A stretch of 40,664 nt of DNA, taken from contig CALEJT010000065.1 of the NCBI GenBank assembly GCA_937898685.1, positions 1-40,664 on the forward strand, in the 5' to 3' direction. Every line of letters begins with the position of its first letter. Position 1 is the stretch's first letter. The position numbers were made by a program, and so were the translations under genes. This document shows, piece by piece, positions 24,682 through 31,709 of the stretch. A model generated the notes under the pieces. That model saw only the letters and a program-made list of their open reading frames with translations. It was not told where the DNA came from and made no database searches. The stretch is from an uncultured Gammaproteobacteria bacterium. GTDB taxonomy: Bacteria; Pseudomonadota; Gammaproteobacteria; Pseudomonadales; Pseudohongiellaceae.

Positions 24682-25854
24682 TTATAGGCCAAGCAGGAAG
24701 GCGGACAAAACCGCCCGACGCTCGGCCTCCAGGGCCTGGTAGGCAAGGCGGCTATTGTCCGCCTCTCCGCCGTGCCAGGCCACCGCTTCGTCGAGGGTGC
24801 GAGCGCGCCCGTCGTGCAGAAAGGGCCCCTCGGGAGACAGGGCCCACAGCGGAGCCGTGCGCCATTCGGAAGGCTTGGCAGCGCCTTCGGCCAGGCCATC
24901 GTCCAGCCCGGGGCCGAGGTCGTGCAGGAGCAGATCAGTATAGGCCCTCACCTCACCCAGGGTGCTCGGCAGGCTCGGGCGATGACAGGCGGCGCAGCCC
25001 AGCTCCGCGAGTAATTGCTCACCTTCGGTGCGATTCGCCAATGGCGCCGGTGGCGGCAAGCCGCGCAGATAGGTAAGCATCAGGTTCTGCACGGTGGCGT
25101 CGACTTCCAGCGGTGCCTGCTCATCCGCGGTAGCGAGTGCCTGCTCACGGCAGGCGGTCTGCACCTCGGTGCAGTCGCCCCAGGGCTCGGGGAAAGCCGG
25201 ATTGCCGAGGCCGAGATCGAGAGTGAGTGCCAGCTGCAGCTGTTCCTCCAGCGAAGCTGCGGCCGCCTTCCAACCAAAGCGACCAAGCTCGCCGTTGGGC
25301 AACAGCGCGAGTCGCCCCCGGATGCCATCGCCATCGACGTCATCGGGATCGGCGAGCGCTTCCAATACTTCACGCGGCACCACTTCGAGCAGCGCCAGGC
25401 CCTGCAGCGAGGGCGCCAATCTTATGGAGATGCGCGAGCTGAGCGCGCCATGAGCAAAGTCGCTGAGCGAGGGCCGCCACGCAGGAGTGAGCGCACGCTC
25501 ATCATTGGCCGGTTCCCCTGGCACCGAGTGCCACTCGATCTTTACCTCGGCCGGCACGCCGGCGGTGCTGAAGTTCAGTAGGCGCCGGCCATAGACCGGA
25601 TCATCGAGATGCAACGCCAAGGCCTCCGGCGCCCTGCCCCGCTTGCCGCCGGCGGGATGACAGGCAGCACAGGAGCGTGTGGCGTAGTGGGGGCCGAGGC
25701 CGTCGGCGGAACGCGTCGACGCCGGTGCCGGCACCCAGGTGCGATCGAAGAGCGCCTTGCCGGCGGCGTAGTCGAGTTCGGAGAAATCCTGCTGTGCCAC
25801 CAGAGGCGAACACAGCAGTACGTAGGAGAGAAGAAAGGTGGCGCAGTGGCGCAT
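24682..25854 (-). CDS. Di-heme oxidoreductase, DUF1111/thiol oxidoreductase-like
   Basis: This 390-residue protein has a signal peptide (MRHCATFLLSYVLLCSPLVAQ) and two heme sites, CAACH at 62-66 (RSCAACHPAGGKRGRAPEALALHL in the original, of which the CAACH and the following Gly-rich loop are typical) and CAACH at 287-291 (ELGCAACHRPSLP). DVDGDGIRGRLALL, LGPGLDDGLAEGAAKPSEWRTAPLW and FLHDGRARTLDEAVAWHGGEA are hallmarks of the DUF1111 di-heme family. It sits between the two imelysin genes, as in Pseudomonas clusters around icmP. It is likely a periplasmic redox protein of an iron-linked system; reaction unknown. ATG 25854 has an AGGCGG about 7 bases upstream. Confidence 0.93.
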   Translation of the reverse strand: MRHCATFLLSYVLLCSPLVAQQDFSELDYAAGKALFDRTWVPAPASTRSADGLGPHYATRSCAACHPAGGKRGRAPEALALHLDDPVYGRRLLNFSTAGVPAEVKIEWHSVPGEPANDERALTPAWRPSLSDFAHGALSSRISIRLAPSLQGLALLEVVPREVLEALADPDDVDGDGIRGRLALLPNGELGRFGWKAAAASLEEQLQLALTLDLGLGNPAFPEPWGDCTEVQTACREQALATADEQAPLEVDATVQNLMLTYLRGLPPPAPLANRTEGEQLLAELGCAACHRPSLPSTLGEVRAYTDLLLHDLGPGLDDGLAEGAAKPSEWRTAPLWALSPEGPFLHDGRARTLDEAVAWHGGEADNSRLAYQALEAERRAVLSAFLLGL

Positions 25855-25861
25855 GGGATGC

Positions 25862-25876
25862 CGCCTCGACGAGGCG
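25862..25876. repeat. Perfect palindrome in the leader of the di-heme oxidoreductase
   Basis: CGCCTCG-A-CGAGGCG spans 25862-25876, in the 33-base gap between the first imelysin gene and the oxidoreductase. It includes part of the likely ribosome site on the - strand, so an RNA hairpin there could limit translation. Function is inference. Confidence 0.45.
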
Positions 25877-25887
25877 TATGCGAACGC

Positions 25888-27213
25888 TCAGGGAGGAGGC
25901 GGCAGACTATCGGAGCCTTCGATGCTGACGTTCTGCAGACCGAGCGCATTGATGATCTTCTCGATCGTGCGGGTTTCTTCCATCAAGGCCGTCACCACGC
26001 GGTTGATCAGCTCTTCGCCGGCGGTGTTGCCGTTGGCGATGAGCACGTCGTAGGTGTTGCCAGCCTCACCCTGCTCCACCAGTTCCTGCATGACGAGCTC
26101 GGTGGCTTCGAGGCGCGCGCGCATCTCGGCAAACAGCTGCGGATCGACGGCTTCGACCAAAGCTTCGAGACTGGGTCCACTCACTTCCTCGCCGTTGATG
26201 CGCTTGTACGAGCCACGATAGACGTTGGCGATGCCCACGGCGTCGTAGTAGTGCGACCAGTGCGTGTTGTCGGAAAAGCAATCGTGTTCTTCTTCGGGAT
26301 CGTGCAGCAAGAGGCCGAGACGAATGCGTTCACCGGCCAGCTCACCGTAAGCCAGGCTGCCCATGCCGGTGAGGATCGTGGCCAGCGCGCCATCTTCACC
26401 TTTGGCGAGCAGGTCCTGGGTGGCGGCGCCGCCTGGCTGCCAGTTCTGAACCATTTCTTCCAGATCTGAAACGAGCAGGCTGGTGGCAGCGCGCAGATAG
26501 TCGCGGCGACGATCGCAGTTGCCGTTGGTGCATTCGGTCAAAGAGAAATCAGTATGGGGGCGATTGCCGGCACCCGGATTCGTGCCGTTGAGATCCTGCC
26601 CCCAGAGCAGGAACTCGATGGCGTGATAGCCAGTGGCCACGTTGGCCGCGACACCATCGATCTCGTGCAGGGTTTCGGCGAGGAGCTGCGGCGTGATGTT
26701 GCTGGCATCGACGCTGATACCGCCGATGTCCACCACCGGGTTGGCGATGATGTTGGCGGTGTAGAAATAGTTGTTGTCGGACTCGGTGCCATAGCTGGCA
26801 TCGACGTAATCGATCAGACCTTCATCGAGCGGCCAGGCATTGACGCGACCTTCCCACTCGTCCACCACGCTGTTGCCGAAGCGATAGGCTTCCGTCTGCT
26901 GATAGGGCACACGCGCGGCGCGCCAGGCATCACGCGCAGCCTGCAGCGTCGCTGCGGACGGCGCATCGAGCAGCGCCGTGACGGCACGCTCCAACTCACG
27001 CGCGGTGATCAGGGAATCTTCGTAGCTCGCCTGTGCCACGGCGATGTATTGCTGCACCACCGCCTGCTTGTCGACGACGTTGCGCGGCAGCGGCGTCAGG
27101 CTCGGATTGGAACCACCAAGGTTCGTACCACCGCCCTGACAGGCCTGCAGCAGGACGAGACTGGAAAGCGTGAGCAGCGGCAGCGCGCGGCGAAAAGTCG
27201 AAAGTCTGTTCAT
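25888..27213 (-). CDS. Imelysin (M75) lipoprotein, IcmP/EfeO-like
   Basis: This 441-residue protein has a lipobox LLQAC with lipid Cys at 25. The imelysin domain shows ALLDAPSAATLQAARDAWRAAR, PYQQTEAYRFGNS, WPLDEGLIDYVD, the metal motif GYHAIEFLLWGQD (GxHxxE at 195-200), YLRAATSLLVSDLEEM, GERIRLGLLLHDPEEEHDCFSDNTHW and GPSLEALVEAVDP. Imelysin proteins are iron-regulated outer-membrane or periplasmic proteins related to EfeO; peptidase activity is disputed. Its ATG (27213-27211) shares one base with the phoU stop (TGATG), so it is translated as the next gene of the pst operon while leading the imelysin cluster. The acidic proline tail DSLPPPP is odd. Family certain, role inferred. Confidence 0.95.
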   Translation of the reverse strand: MNRLSTFRRALPLLTLSSLVLLQACQGGGTNLGGSNPSLTPLPRNVVDKQAVVQQYIAVAQASYEDSLITARELERAVTALLDAPSAATLQAARDAWRAARVPYQQTEAYRFGNSVVDEWEGRVNAWPLDEGLIDYVDASYGTESDNNYFYTANIIANPVVDIGGISVDASNITPQLLAETLHEIDGVAANVATGYHAIEFLLWGQDLNGTNPGAGNRPHTDFSLTECTNGNCDRRRDYLRAATSLLVSDLEEMVQNWQPGGAATQDLLAKGEDGALATILTGMGSLAYGELAGERIRLGLLLHDPEEEHDCFSDNTHWSHYYDAVGIANVYRGSYKRINGEEVSGPSLEALVEAVDPQLFAEMRARLEATELVMQELVEQGEAGNTYDVLIANGNTAGEELINRVVTALMEETRTIEKIINALGLQNVSIEGSDSLPPPP

Positions 27214-27887
27214 CAGTCGTCGGAGATGTCCGTGTCGATGTGGCGTACCACCCTGCCTTCCACCATGAAGACGACGTCTTCGGCGATGTTGGTGCTGAGG
27301 TCGGCGATACGCTCCATGTAGCGCGAAGTGGAAAGCAGGTTCATGGCGACGTCGGTGTTCTTCACGTCACGCACGATGGTGGCATGAACTTCTTCGTACA
27401 TCTGGCGGTTGATCTCGTCTACGCGGTCATCCATGTTGATGACCGAACGCGCCAGCTCGACGTCGAGACTCACCAGCGCATCCAGTGATTTGCGCACCAT
27501 GCTGCGCACCAGCACGGGCAATTCGTTGGTGAAGCCCTGGAACATCGGGATGGGGGTGAGGTTGGCGAGGTGAGTGGCGCGCTTGGCGATGTTCTTCGCG
27601 AAATCGCCCATGCGCTCGAGGTCGTTGTTCACCTTCAACACCACCACGATGAAGCGCAGATCCACCGCCACCGGCTGATGCAGGGCGAGGATCTTCAGAC
27701 ACTCTTCCTCGATGTGGACTTCTTTCTCGTTGATTTCTTCTTCGAGTTCGAAGACGCGATCAGCCAACGCGATCTCGCGATTGTTCAACGCCTGGATCGA
27801 GGTGTTGATCGCAGTCTCTACCAAGTTGCCCAGCTGGAGAATTTCCTTTTTCAGCGCCTCCAGGTCGCGCTGCAAATGTAGTGACAT
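27213..27887 (-). CDS. phoU: Phosphate transport regulator PhoU
   Basis: This 224-residue protein (E. coli PhoU is 241) has the two three-helix PhoU repeats with acidic metal motifs VNNDLERMGDFAKNIAKRA and STSRYMERIADLSTNIAEDVVFM, and begins with LQRDLEALKKEILQLGNLVETAI. PhoU links the PstSCAB transporter to the PhoR kinase and represses the Pho regulon when phosphate is plentiful; it works on the inner face of the membrane. The gene follows pstB by 51 bases and overlaps the start of the imelysin lipoprotein gene by one base. That coupling is not part of the usual pst operon. Confidence 0.97.
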   Translation of the reverse strand: MSLHLQRDLEALKKEILQLGNLVETAINTSIQALNNREIALADRVFELEEEINEKEVHIEEECLKILALHQPVAVDLRFIVVVLKVNNDLERMGDFAKNIAKRATHLANLTPIPMFQGFTNELPVLVRSMVRKSLDALVSLDVELARSVINMDDRVDEINRQMYEEVHATIVRDVKNTDVAMNLLSTSRYMERIADLSTNIAEDVVFMVEGRVVRHIDTDISDD

Positions 27888-27938
27888 AGAGGTGCCGTTT
27901 GACTGCTGATTCCAGAGGGAATTGAGAAACCCGTTACC

Positions 27939-28724
27939 TTAGCCGAAGCGGCCGGTGACGTATTCTTCCGTGCGTTTCACATTCGGGCGAGTGAAGATCT
28001 GATCCGTCTCACCGAACTCGATCAAGTGGCCCATTTCCATGAACGCGGTGTAGTCCGAAATACGTGCGGCCTGCTGCATGTTATGGGTAACGATCACGAT
28101 TGTATAGCGCGACTTCAGCTCGAACATGAGGTCTTCGATGTGCGCGGTGGAGATCGGATCGAGTGCCGAACACGGCTCGTCCATCAACAGCACCTGCGGT
28201 TCCATCGCGAGTGCGCGCGCAATGCAAAGACGCTGCTGCTGACCACCGGAAAGATTGAGTGCGGAGTCGTGCAGACGATCCTTCACTTCATCCCACAGTG
28301 CCGCCTGCGACAGCGAACGTTCGACGAGTTCATCCATCGAGCCGGTGTAACCGTTGATGCTCGGACCCCATGCGATGTTGTTGTAGATCGACTTCGGGAA
28401 GGGGTTCGGCTTCTGGAACACCATGCCGATGTGGCGACGCACTTCCACCGGATCCACGTCCTTGCCGTACAGATCCTGACCCGCAAACATCAGACGACCT
28501 TCGATGCTCACGCCGTCGACGAAATCGTTCATGCGGTTGAGTGAGCGCAACAGCGTACTCTTGCCGCAGCCGGAAGGTCCGATGATGGCCGTGATCTTGT
28601 TCTTGTAGATCTGGCAGGACACCTTCTTCACGGCAGGCTTGCCGGAATACAGCACGCTCACTTCCTGCAGCTCCAGCACGGCTTCATCATGGTTGCGCTG
28701 GAGTTCGGTTTCGGGGGCGCTCAT
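27939..28724 (-). CDS. pstB: Phosphate ABC transporter ATP-binding protein PstB
   Basis: This 261-residue ATPase has Walker A GPSGCGKST, the Q-loop VFQKPNPFPKSIYNNIAWG typical of PstB, the signature LSGGQQQRL, Walker B LLMDEPCSALDPIS and the H-loop IVTHNMQQAARISD. It drives high-affinity phosphate import through PstA/PstC. The ATG shares one base with the pstA stop (TAATG). All catalytic motifs look intact. Confidence 0.98.
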   Translation of the reverse strand: MSAPETELQRNHDEAVLELQEVSVLYSGKPAVKKVSCQIYKNKITAIIGPSGCGKSTLLRSLNRMNDFVDGVSIEGRLMFAGQDLYGKDVDPVEVRRHIGMVFQKPNPFPKSIYNNIAWGPSINGYTGSMDELVERSLSQAALWDEVKDRLHDSALNLSGGQQQRLCIARALAMEPQVLLMDEPCSALDPISTAHIEDLMFELKSRYTIVIVTHNMQQAARISDYTAFMEMGHLIEFGETDQIFTRPNVKRTEEYVTGRFG

Positions 28725-29602
28725 TACTTCAATCTCCGCTCGGTCTTGTTGCGAATGTAGATGGCGGCGGCGTTCATCAACAGCAGCACGACCAACAACA
28801 CGATGATGCCGGCAGCGGCGAGCTCATGGAACTCGGGCTGCGGGCGGGAAACCCAGTTATAGATCTGAATCGGCAGCGCGGTGAACGAGTCCATCGGTCC
28901 CTGCGGCAGGAAGGCGACGAAGCTCAGCGCACCGATCATGATCAGCGGCGCCGTTTCACCGATGGCGCGCGACAGCGCCAGGATCACACCGGTCATGATG
29001 CCGGGGAACGAAGCGGGCAACACATGCGACCAGGTCGTCTGCCAACGCGTTGCGCCCAGCGAGAGAGCAGCATAGCGAATGCTCTGCGGCACGGTTCTGA
29101 TCGCTTCACGACTGGCAATGATGATCGTCGGCAGGATCAGCAGACTCATCGTCAAGGCACCGGAAATCAGGCTGCGCTCGAGCATGAAGAAGCGCACGAA
29201 GATTGCCAGACCCAGGATGCCGTACACGATCGAGGGCACACCGGAAAGGTTGGCGATGTTGAGCTCGATGAAGCGCGCCAGGCGACCACGCCCTGCGAAT
29301 TCCTCGAGATAAAGCGCCGCCGACACACCGATCGGAATCGAGATCACCGCAACCAACACACTCATCCACAAGGTGCCCACCAGCGCAGACTTGATGCCGG
29401 CACGCGAGGGGAAACGCGACGGGAAGCTGTTGAGGAACTGCCAGTCGAGCCAGCCGATGCCATCCATGCCGATGCGGATCAGAAGCACGGCGAGCAGCGC
29501 GATACTGAGCCAGGTGATGCCCGCACACAGTCTGCGGAAGAGGCGTGATTTGCGATGCCGCTTCTGCAGGTTGCGGATTTCGGTTTCGGATACGAAGGCC
29601 AT
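28724..29602 (-). CDS. pstA: Phosphate ABC transporter permease PstA
   Basis: This 292-residue protein (E. coli PstA 296) has six membrane segments and the permease EAA-type loop LSLGATRWQTTWSHVLPASFPGIMTGVILALSRAIGETAPL in short form (SLGATRWQT then SRAIGETAP). Its N-terminus holds a basic cytoplasmic leader (RNLQKRHRKSRLFRRL) before the first helix. It pairs with PstC. Its start overlaps the pstC stop by one base and its stop overlaps pstB, as in tightly packed pst operons. Confidence 0.97.
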   Translation of the reverse strand: MAFVSETEIRNLQKRHRKSRLFRRLCAGITWLSIALLAVLLIRIGMDGIGWLDWQFLNSFPSRFPSRAGIKSALVGTLWMSVLVAVISIPIGVSAALYLEEFAGRGRLARFIELNIANLSGVPSIVYGILGLAIFVRFFMLERSLISGALTMSLLILPTIIIASREAIRTVPQSIRYAALSLGATRWQTTWSHVLPASFPGIMTGVILALSRAIGETAPLIMIGALSFVAFLPQGPMDSFTALPIQIYNWVSRPQPEFHELAAAGIIVLLVVLLLMNAAAIYIRNKTERRLK

Positions 29603-30531
29603 CAGTCGTATACCTCACGGAAGCGGGACAGGATCCACTGCGAAATGATGTTGATGATCAGCGTGATCGCGAACAGCACCATGCCCACGGCGAAGAGCGT
29701 CTGGTAAGCGATACCACCCGAAGGCGTATCACCGAGGCTCACCTGCACGATGTAGGCGGTCATGGTCTGGATGCTTTCCAGCATGCTCAGTGAAAGATTC
29801 GGGGTCTGACCGGCGGCGATGGTCACCGCCATGGTTTCACCGATGGCGCGCGAAATGGCAAGCAGGAACGACGCCATGATGCCGGAGAGACCGGCGGGCA
29901 CCACGACGCGCGTGGTCACTTCGTACGAGGTCGCACCAAGCGCATAGGCTGCCTGACGCAGACTCACGGGAACCGCGCGCAACGCGTTGTCGCTCAGCGT
30001 GGCGATGGTGGGAAGAATCATGATGCCGACCACGATCGCTGCGCTCAGTGCGTTGAACACCTGGATGTCGGGCAGGATCACCTTCAACATCGGAGTAACG
30101 AAGGTCAGCGCGAAGTAACCGTAGACCACGGTGGGGATACCGGCGAGGAGTTCCAGCAGCGGCTTGGCCCAGCGGCGCACGCGATCGCTCGCGTATTCGC
30201 TGAGGTACACGGCGCTGGCAAGGCCGGTGGGAATAGCGATCACGGCAGCACCGACGGTCACCAGCATCGTGCCCCAGAGCAAGGGCAGCACACCGTAGGA
30301 ACTGGGCTCGAGCAAAGGCACCCAACGTGTGCCGAAGAAGAATTCGATCGGGCTGACGTTCTGGAAGAAGCCCAACGATTCCACCACCAACAGGATCACG
30401 ATGGCGGCGGTGGTGAAGATGGAGATGCCGGCACAGGCTTTGAGCCAACCTTGGATGAAGGACTCGCCCCAGCGGCGCTGCGTCTTGCGGATGACGGTGC
30501 CCTCACCCGCGTGCATGGAAGTGTCGGTCAT
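29602..30531 (-). CDS. pstC: Phosphate ABC transporter permease PstC
   Basis: From ATG 30531 the product is 309 residues (E. coli PstC 319) with six membrane segments, the large periplasmic loop after the first helix (FFFGTRWVPLLEPSSYGVLP), ELLAGIPTVVYGYFAL, and the EAA-type loop YALGATSYEVTTRVVVP followed by SRAIGETMAVTIAAG. The frame continues upstream to 30690 but runs over the end of pstS, so that part is not real. No strong ribosome site is visible before 30531, and translation may depend on pstS, whose stop is 25 bases away. Confidence 0.95.
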   Translation of the reverse strand: MTDTSMHAGEGTVIRKTQRRWGESFIQGWLKACAGISIFTTAAIVILLVVESLGFFQNVSPIEFFFGTRWVPLLEPSSYGVLPLLWGTMLVTVGAAVIAIPTGLASAVYLSEYASDRVRRWAKPLLELLAGIPTVVYGYFALTFVTPMLKVILPDIQVFNALSAAIVVGIMILPTIATLSDNALRAVPVSLRQAAYALGATSYEVTTRVVVPAGLSGIMASFLLAISRAIGETMAVTIAAGQTPNLSLSMLESIQTMTAYIVQVSLGDTPSGGIAYQTLFAVGMVLFAITLIINIISQWILSRFREVYD

Positions 30532-30556
30532 GGAAAGGGTTCGCTGATGGTTGCGT

Positions 30557-31507
30557 TTACGGCTGCTCGGGTTGTACGAAGGCAGCCACTGAAGCCTTGT
30601 TGGCCTCGTATTCATCGTCCCGCAGCGGAATGTAGCCCACCTCTCGTGCCAGATCCTTGGCAACGTCGAGATAGAACTCGACGAAGGCACGCACTTCGGG
30701 GCGCGCCAGCGAGGCGGTGTTGAGGTAGATGAAAACCTGGCGCGACAGCGGGCTGTAGCTGCCGTCGTTGATGCTGGTCACCGTGGGCAACAGCGGACCG
30801 TTGCCGCCGTCGATGGGCACGAGTTTGAGACGCGAGGCGTTTTCTTCGTAGTAGGCGTAGCCGAAGAAACCCAGAGCGTACTCGTCGCCGCTGATGCCCT
30901 GCACCAGCACGTTGTCGTCCTCGCTGGCGGTGAAGTCGGGGCGGGCGGCGCCGGATTTGCCGTTCACGGCTTCGGTGAAGTAGTCGAAGGTGCCGGAGTC
31001 GGTGCCGGGACCGTAGAGGCGGATCGGGCTGTTGGGCCAACCGGCGCGGATGTCGTCCCAGCTGTCCACCGTGCTGCCGGGCTCCCAGATGCGCTTGAGT
31101 TCTTCCACCGTCAGATGGTCCACCCAGTCGTTGGCCGGGTTCACCACGATGGAAAGGCCGTCATAGGCCACCGGGATTTCCAGGTATTGCACACCTGCCG
31201 CCTCGGCCGCTGCGATCTCCTCGGGACTGATCTCGCGCGAGGCATCGGCGATGTCGATCTCGCCGGCGATGAATTTCTTGAAGCCACCGCCCGTGCCCGA
31301 CACACCCACCGTCACGCGCACGCCGGGGGCTACCGGCAGGAATTCTTCGGCGACCGCCTCACTGATCGGGAACACGGTGGACGAACCATCCAGGCGCACC
31401 ACCCCGGTCAGACCGTCTCCCTGCGGACCACCGCAGGCAACGAGCAAGGTGCTGAGGGCCAGCGCGGCACTGCAGAACAGAGGGGATGCTTTCGGGCTTC
31501 GAGTCAT
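30557..31507 (-). CDS. pstS: Phosphate-binding lipoprotein PstS
   Basis: This 316-residue protein has a signal and lipobox LLVACG, so it is probably lipid-anchored. Phosphate-binding loops are LDGSSTVFPISEAVAEEF, GVSGTGGGFKKFIAGEIDIADASR and GPGTDSGTFDYFTEAV, followed by GFFGYAYYEEN and SRQVFIYLN. ATG 31507 has AGGAG 7 bases upstream. Three Pho-box-like repeats and two leader hairpins (31524-31545 and 31552-31568) lie in front. It should be the highly induced first gene of the pst operon. Confidence 0.97.
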   Translation of the reverse strand: MTRSPKASPLFCSAALALSTLLVACGGPQGDGLTGVVRLDGSSTVFPISEAVAEEFLPVAPGVRVTVGVSGTGGGFKKFIAGEIDIADASREISPEEIAAAEAAGVQYLEIPVAYDGLSIVVNPANDWVDHLTVEELKRIWEPGSTVDSWDDIRAGWPNSPIRLYGPGTDSGTFDYFTEAVNGKSGAARPDFTASEDDNVLVQGISGDEYALGFFGYAYYEENASRLKLVPIDGGNGPLLPTVTSINDGSYSPLSRQVFIYLNTASLARPEVRAFVEFYLDVAKDLAREVGYIPLRDDEYEANKASVAAFVQPEQP

Positions 31508-31523
31508 GCACTGGCTCCTTGGG

Positions 31524-31568
31524 ACGGACCAGCGGGCCGGTCCGTGAAGAGGGCGGCATTGTGCCGCC
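31524..31568 (-). other. Two hairpins in the pstS leader
   Basis: ACGGACC-AGCGGGCC-GGTCCGT (31524-31545) and GGCGGCA-TTG-TGCCGCC (31552-31568) are perfect 7-base stems in the untranslated leader before pstS. They lie between the Pho boxes and the ribosome site. They could stabilise the abundant pstS message; no T run follows, so they are not terminators. Confidence 0.5.
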
Positions 31569-31572
31569 GGAT

Positions 31573-31590
31573 TGTTAAATTCTTATAAAG
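31573..31590 (-). promoter_or_regulatory. Pho-box-like site, pstS-proximal
   Basis: On the - strand the site reads CTTTATAAGAATTTAACA, two half-sites 11 bases apart as in PhoB boxes. It is 66 bases before the pstS ATG. The match to the consensus CTGTCATAAAnCTGTCAC is partial. Confidence 0.4.
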
Positions 31591-31631
31591 AACCCATCCA
31601 ATACAGCGGCGCAGAGGGACCGGCGTCCATC

Positions 31632-31650
31632 CCGTGACGGCTTTGTAAAG
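31632..31650 (-). promoter_or_regulatory. Pho-box-like site, best match
   Basis: The - strand reads CTTTACAAAGCCGTCACG, which keeps the AAAGC centre and the GTCAC half of the PhoB consensus. It lies about 125 bases before the pstS ATG, between phoR and pstS. It is the best candidate PhoB binding site in the region. Confidence 0.6.
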
Positions 31651-31665
31651 ATCCGATGAAGGCGC

Positions 31666-31684
31666 CGTCACTGCATTTATAAAG
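31666..31684 (-). promoter_or_regulatory. Pho-box-like site, distal
   Basis: The - strand reads CTTTATAAATGCAGTGACG, again starting CTTTA with a second half 11 bases on. It lies 34 bases upstream of the best-match site, close to three helical turns, so PhoB could bind both on one DNA face. Confidence 0.4.
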
Positions 31685-31709
31685 AAGCGAGCGACGACGG
31701 CGCCCGCCT

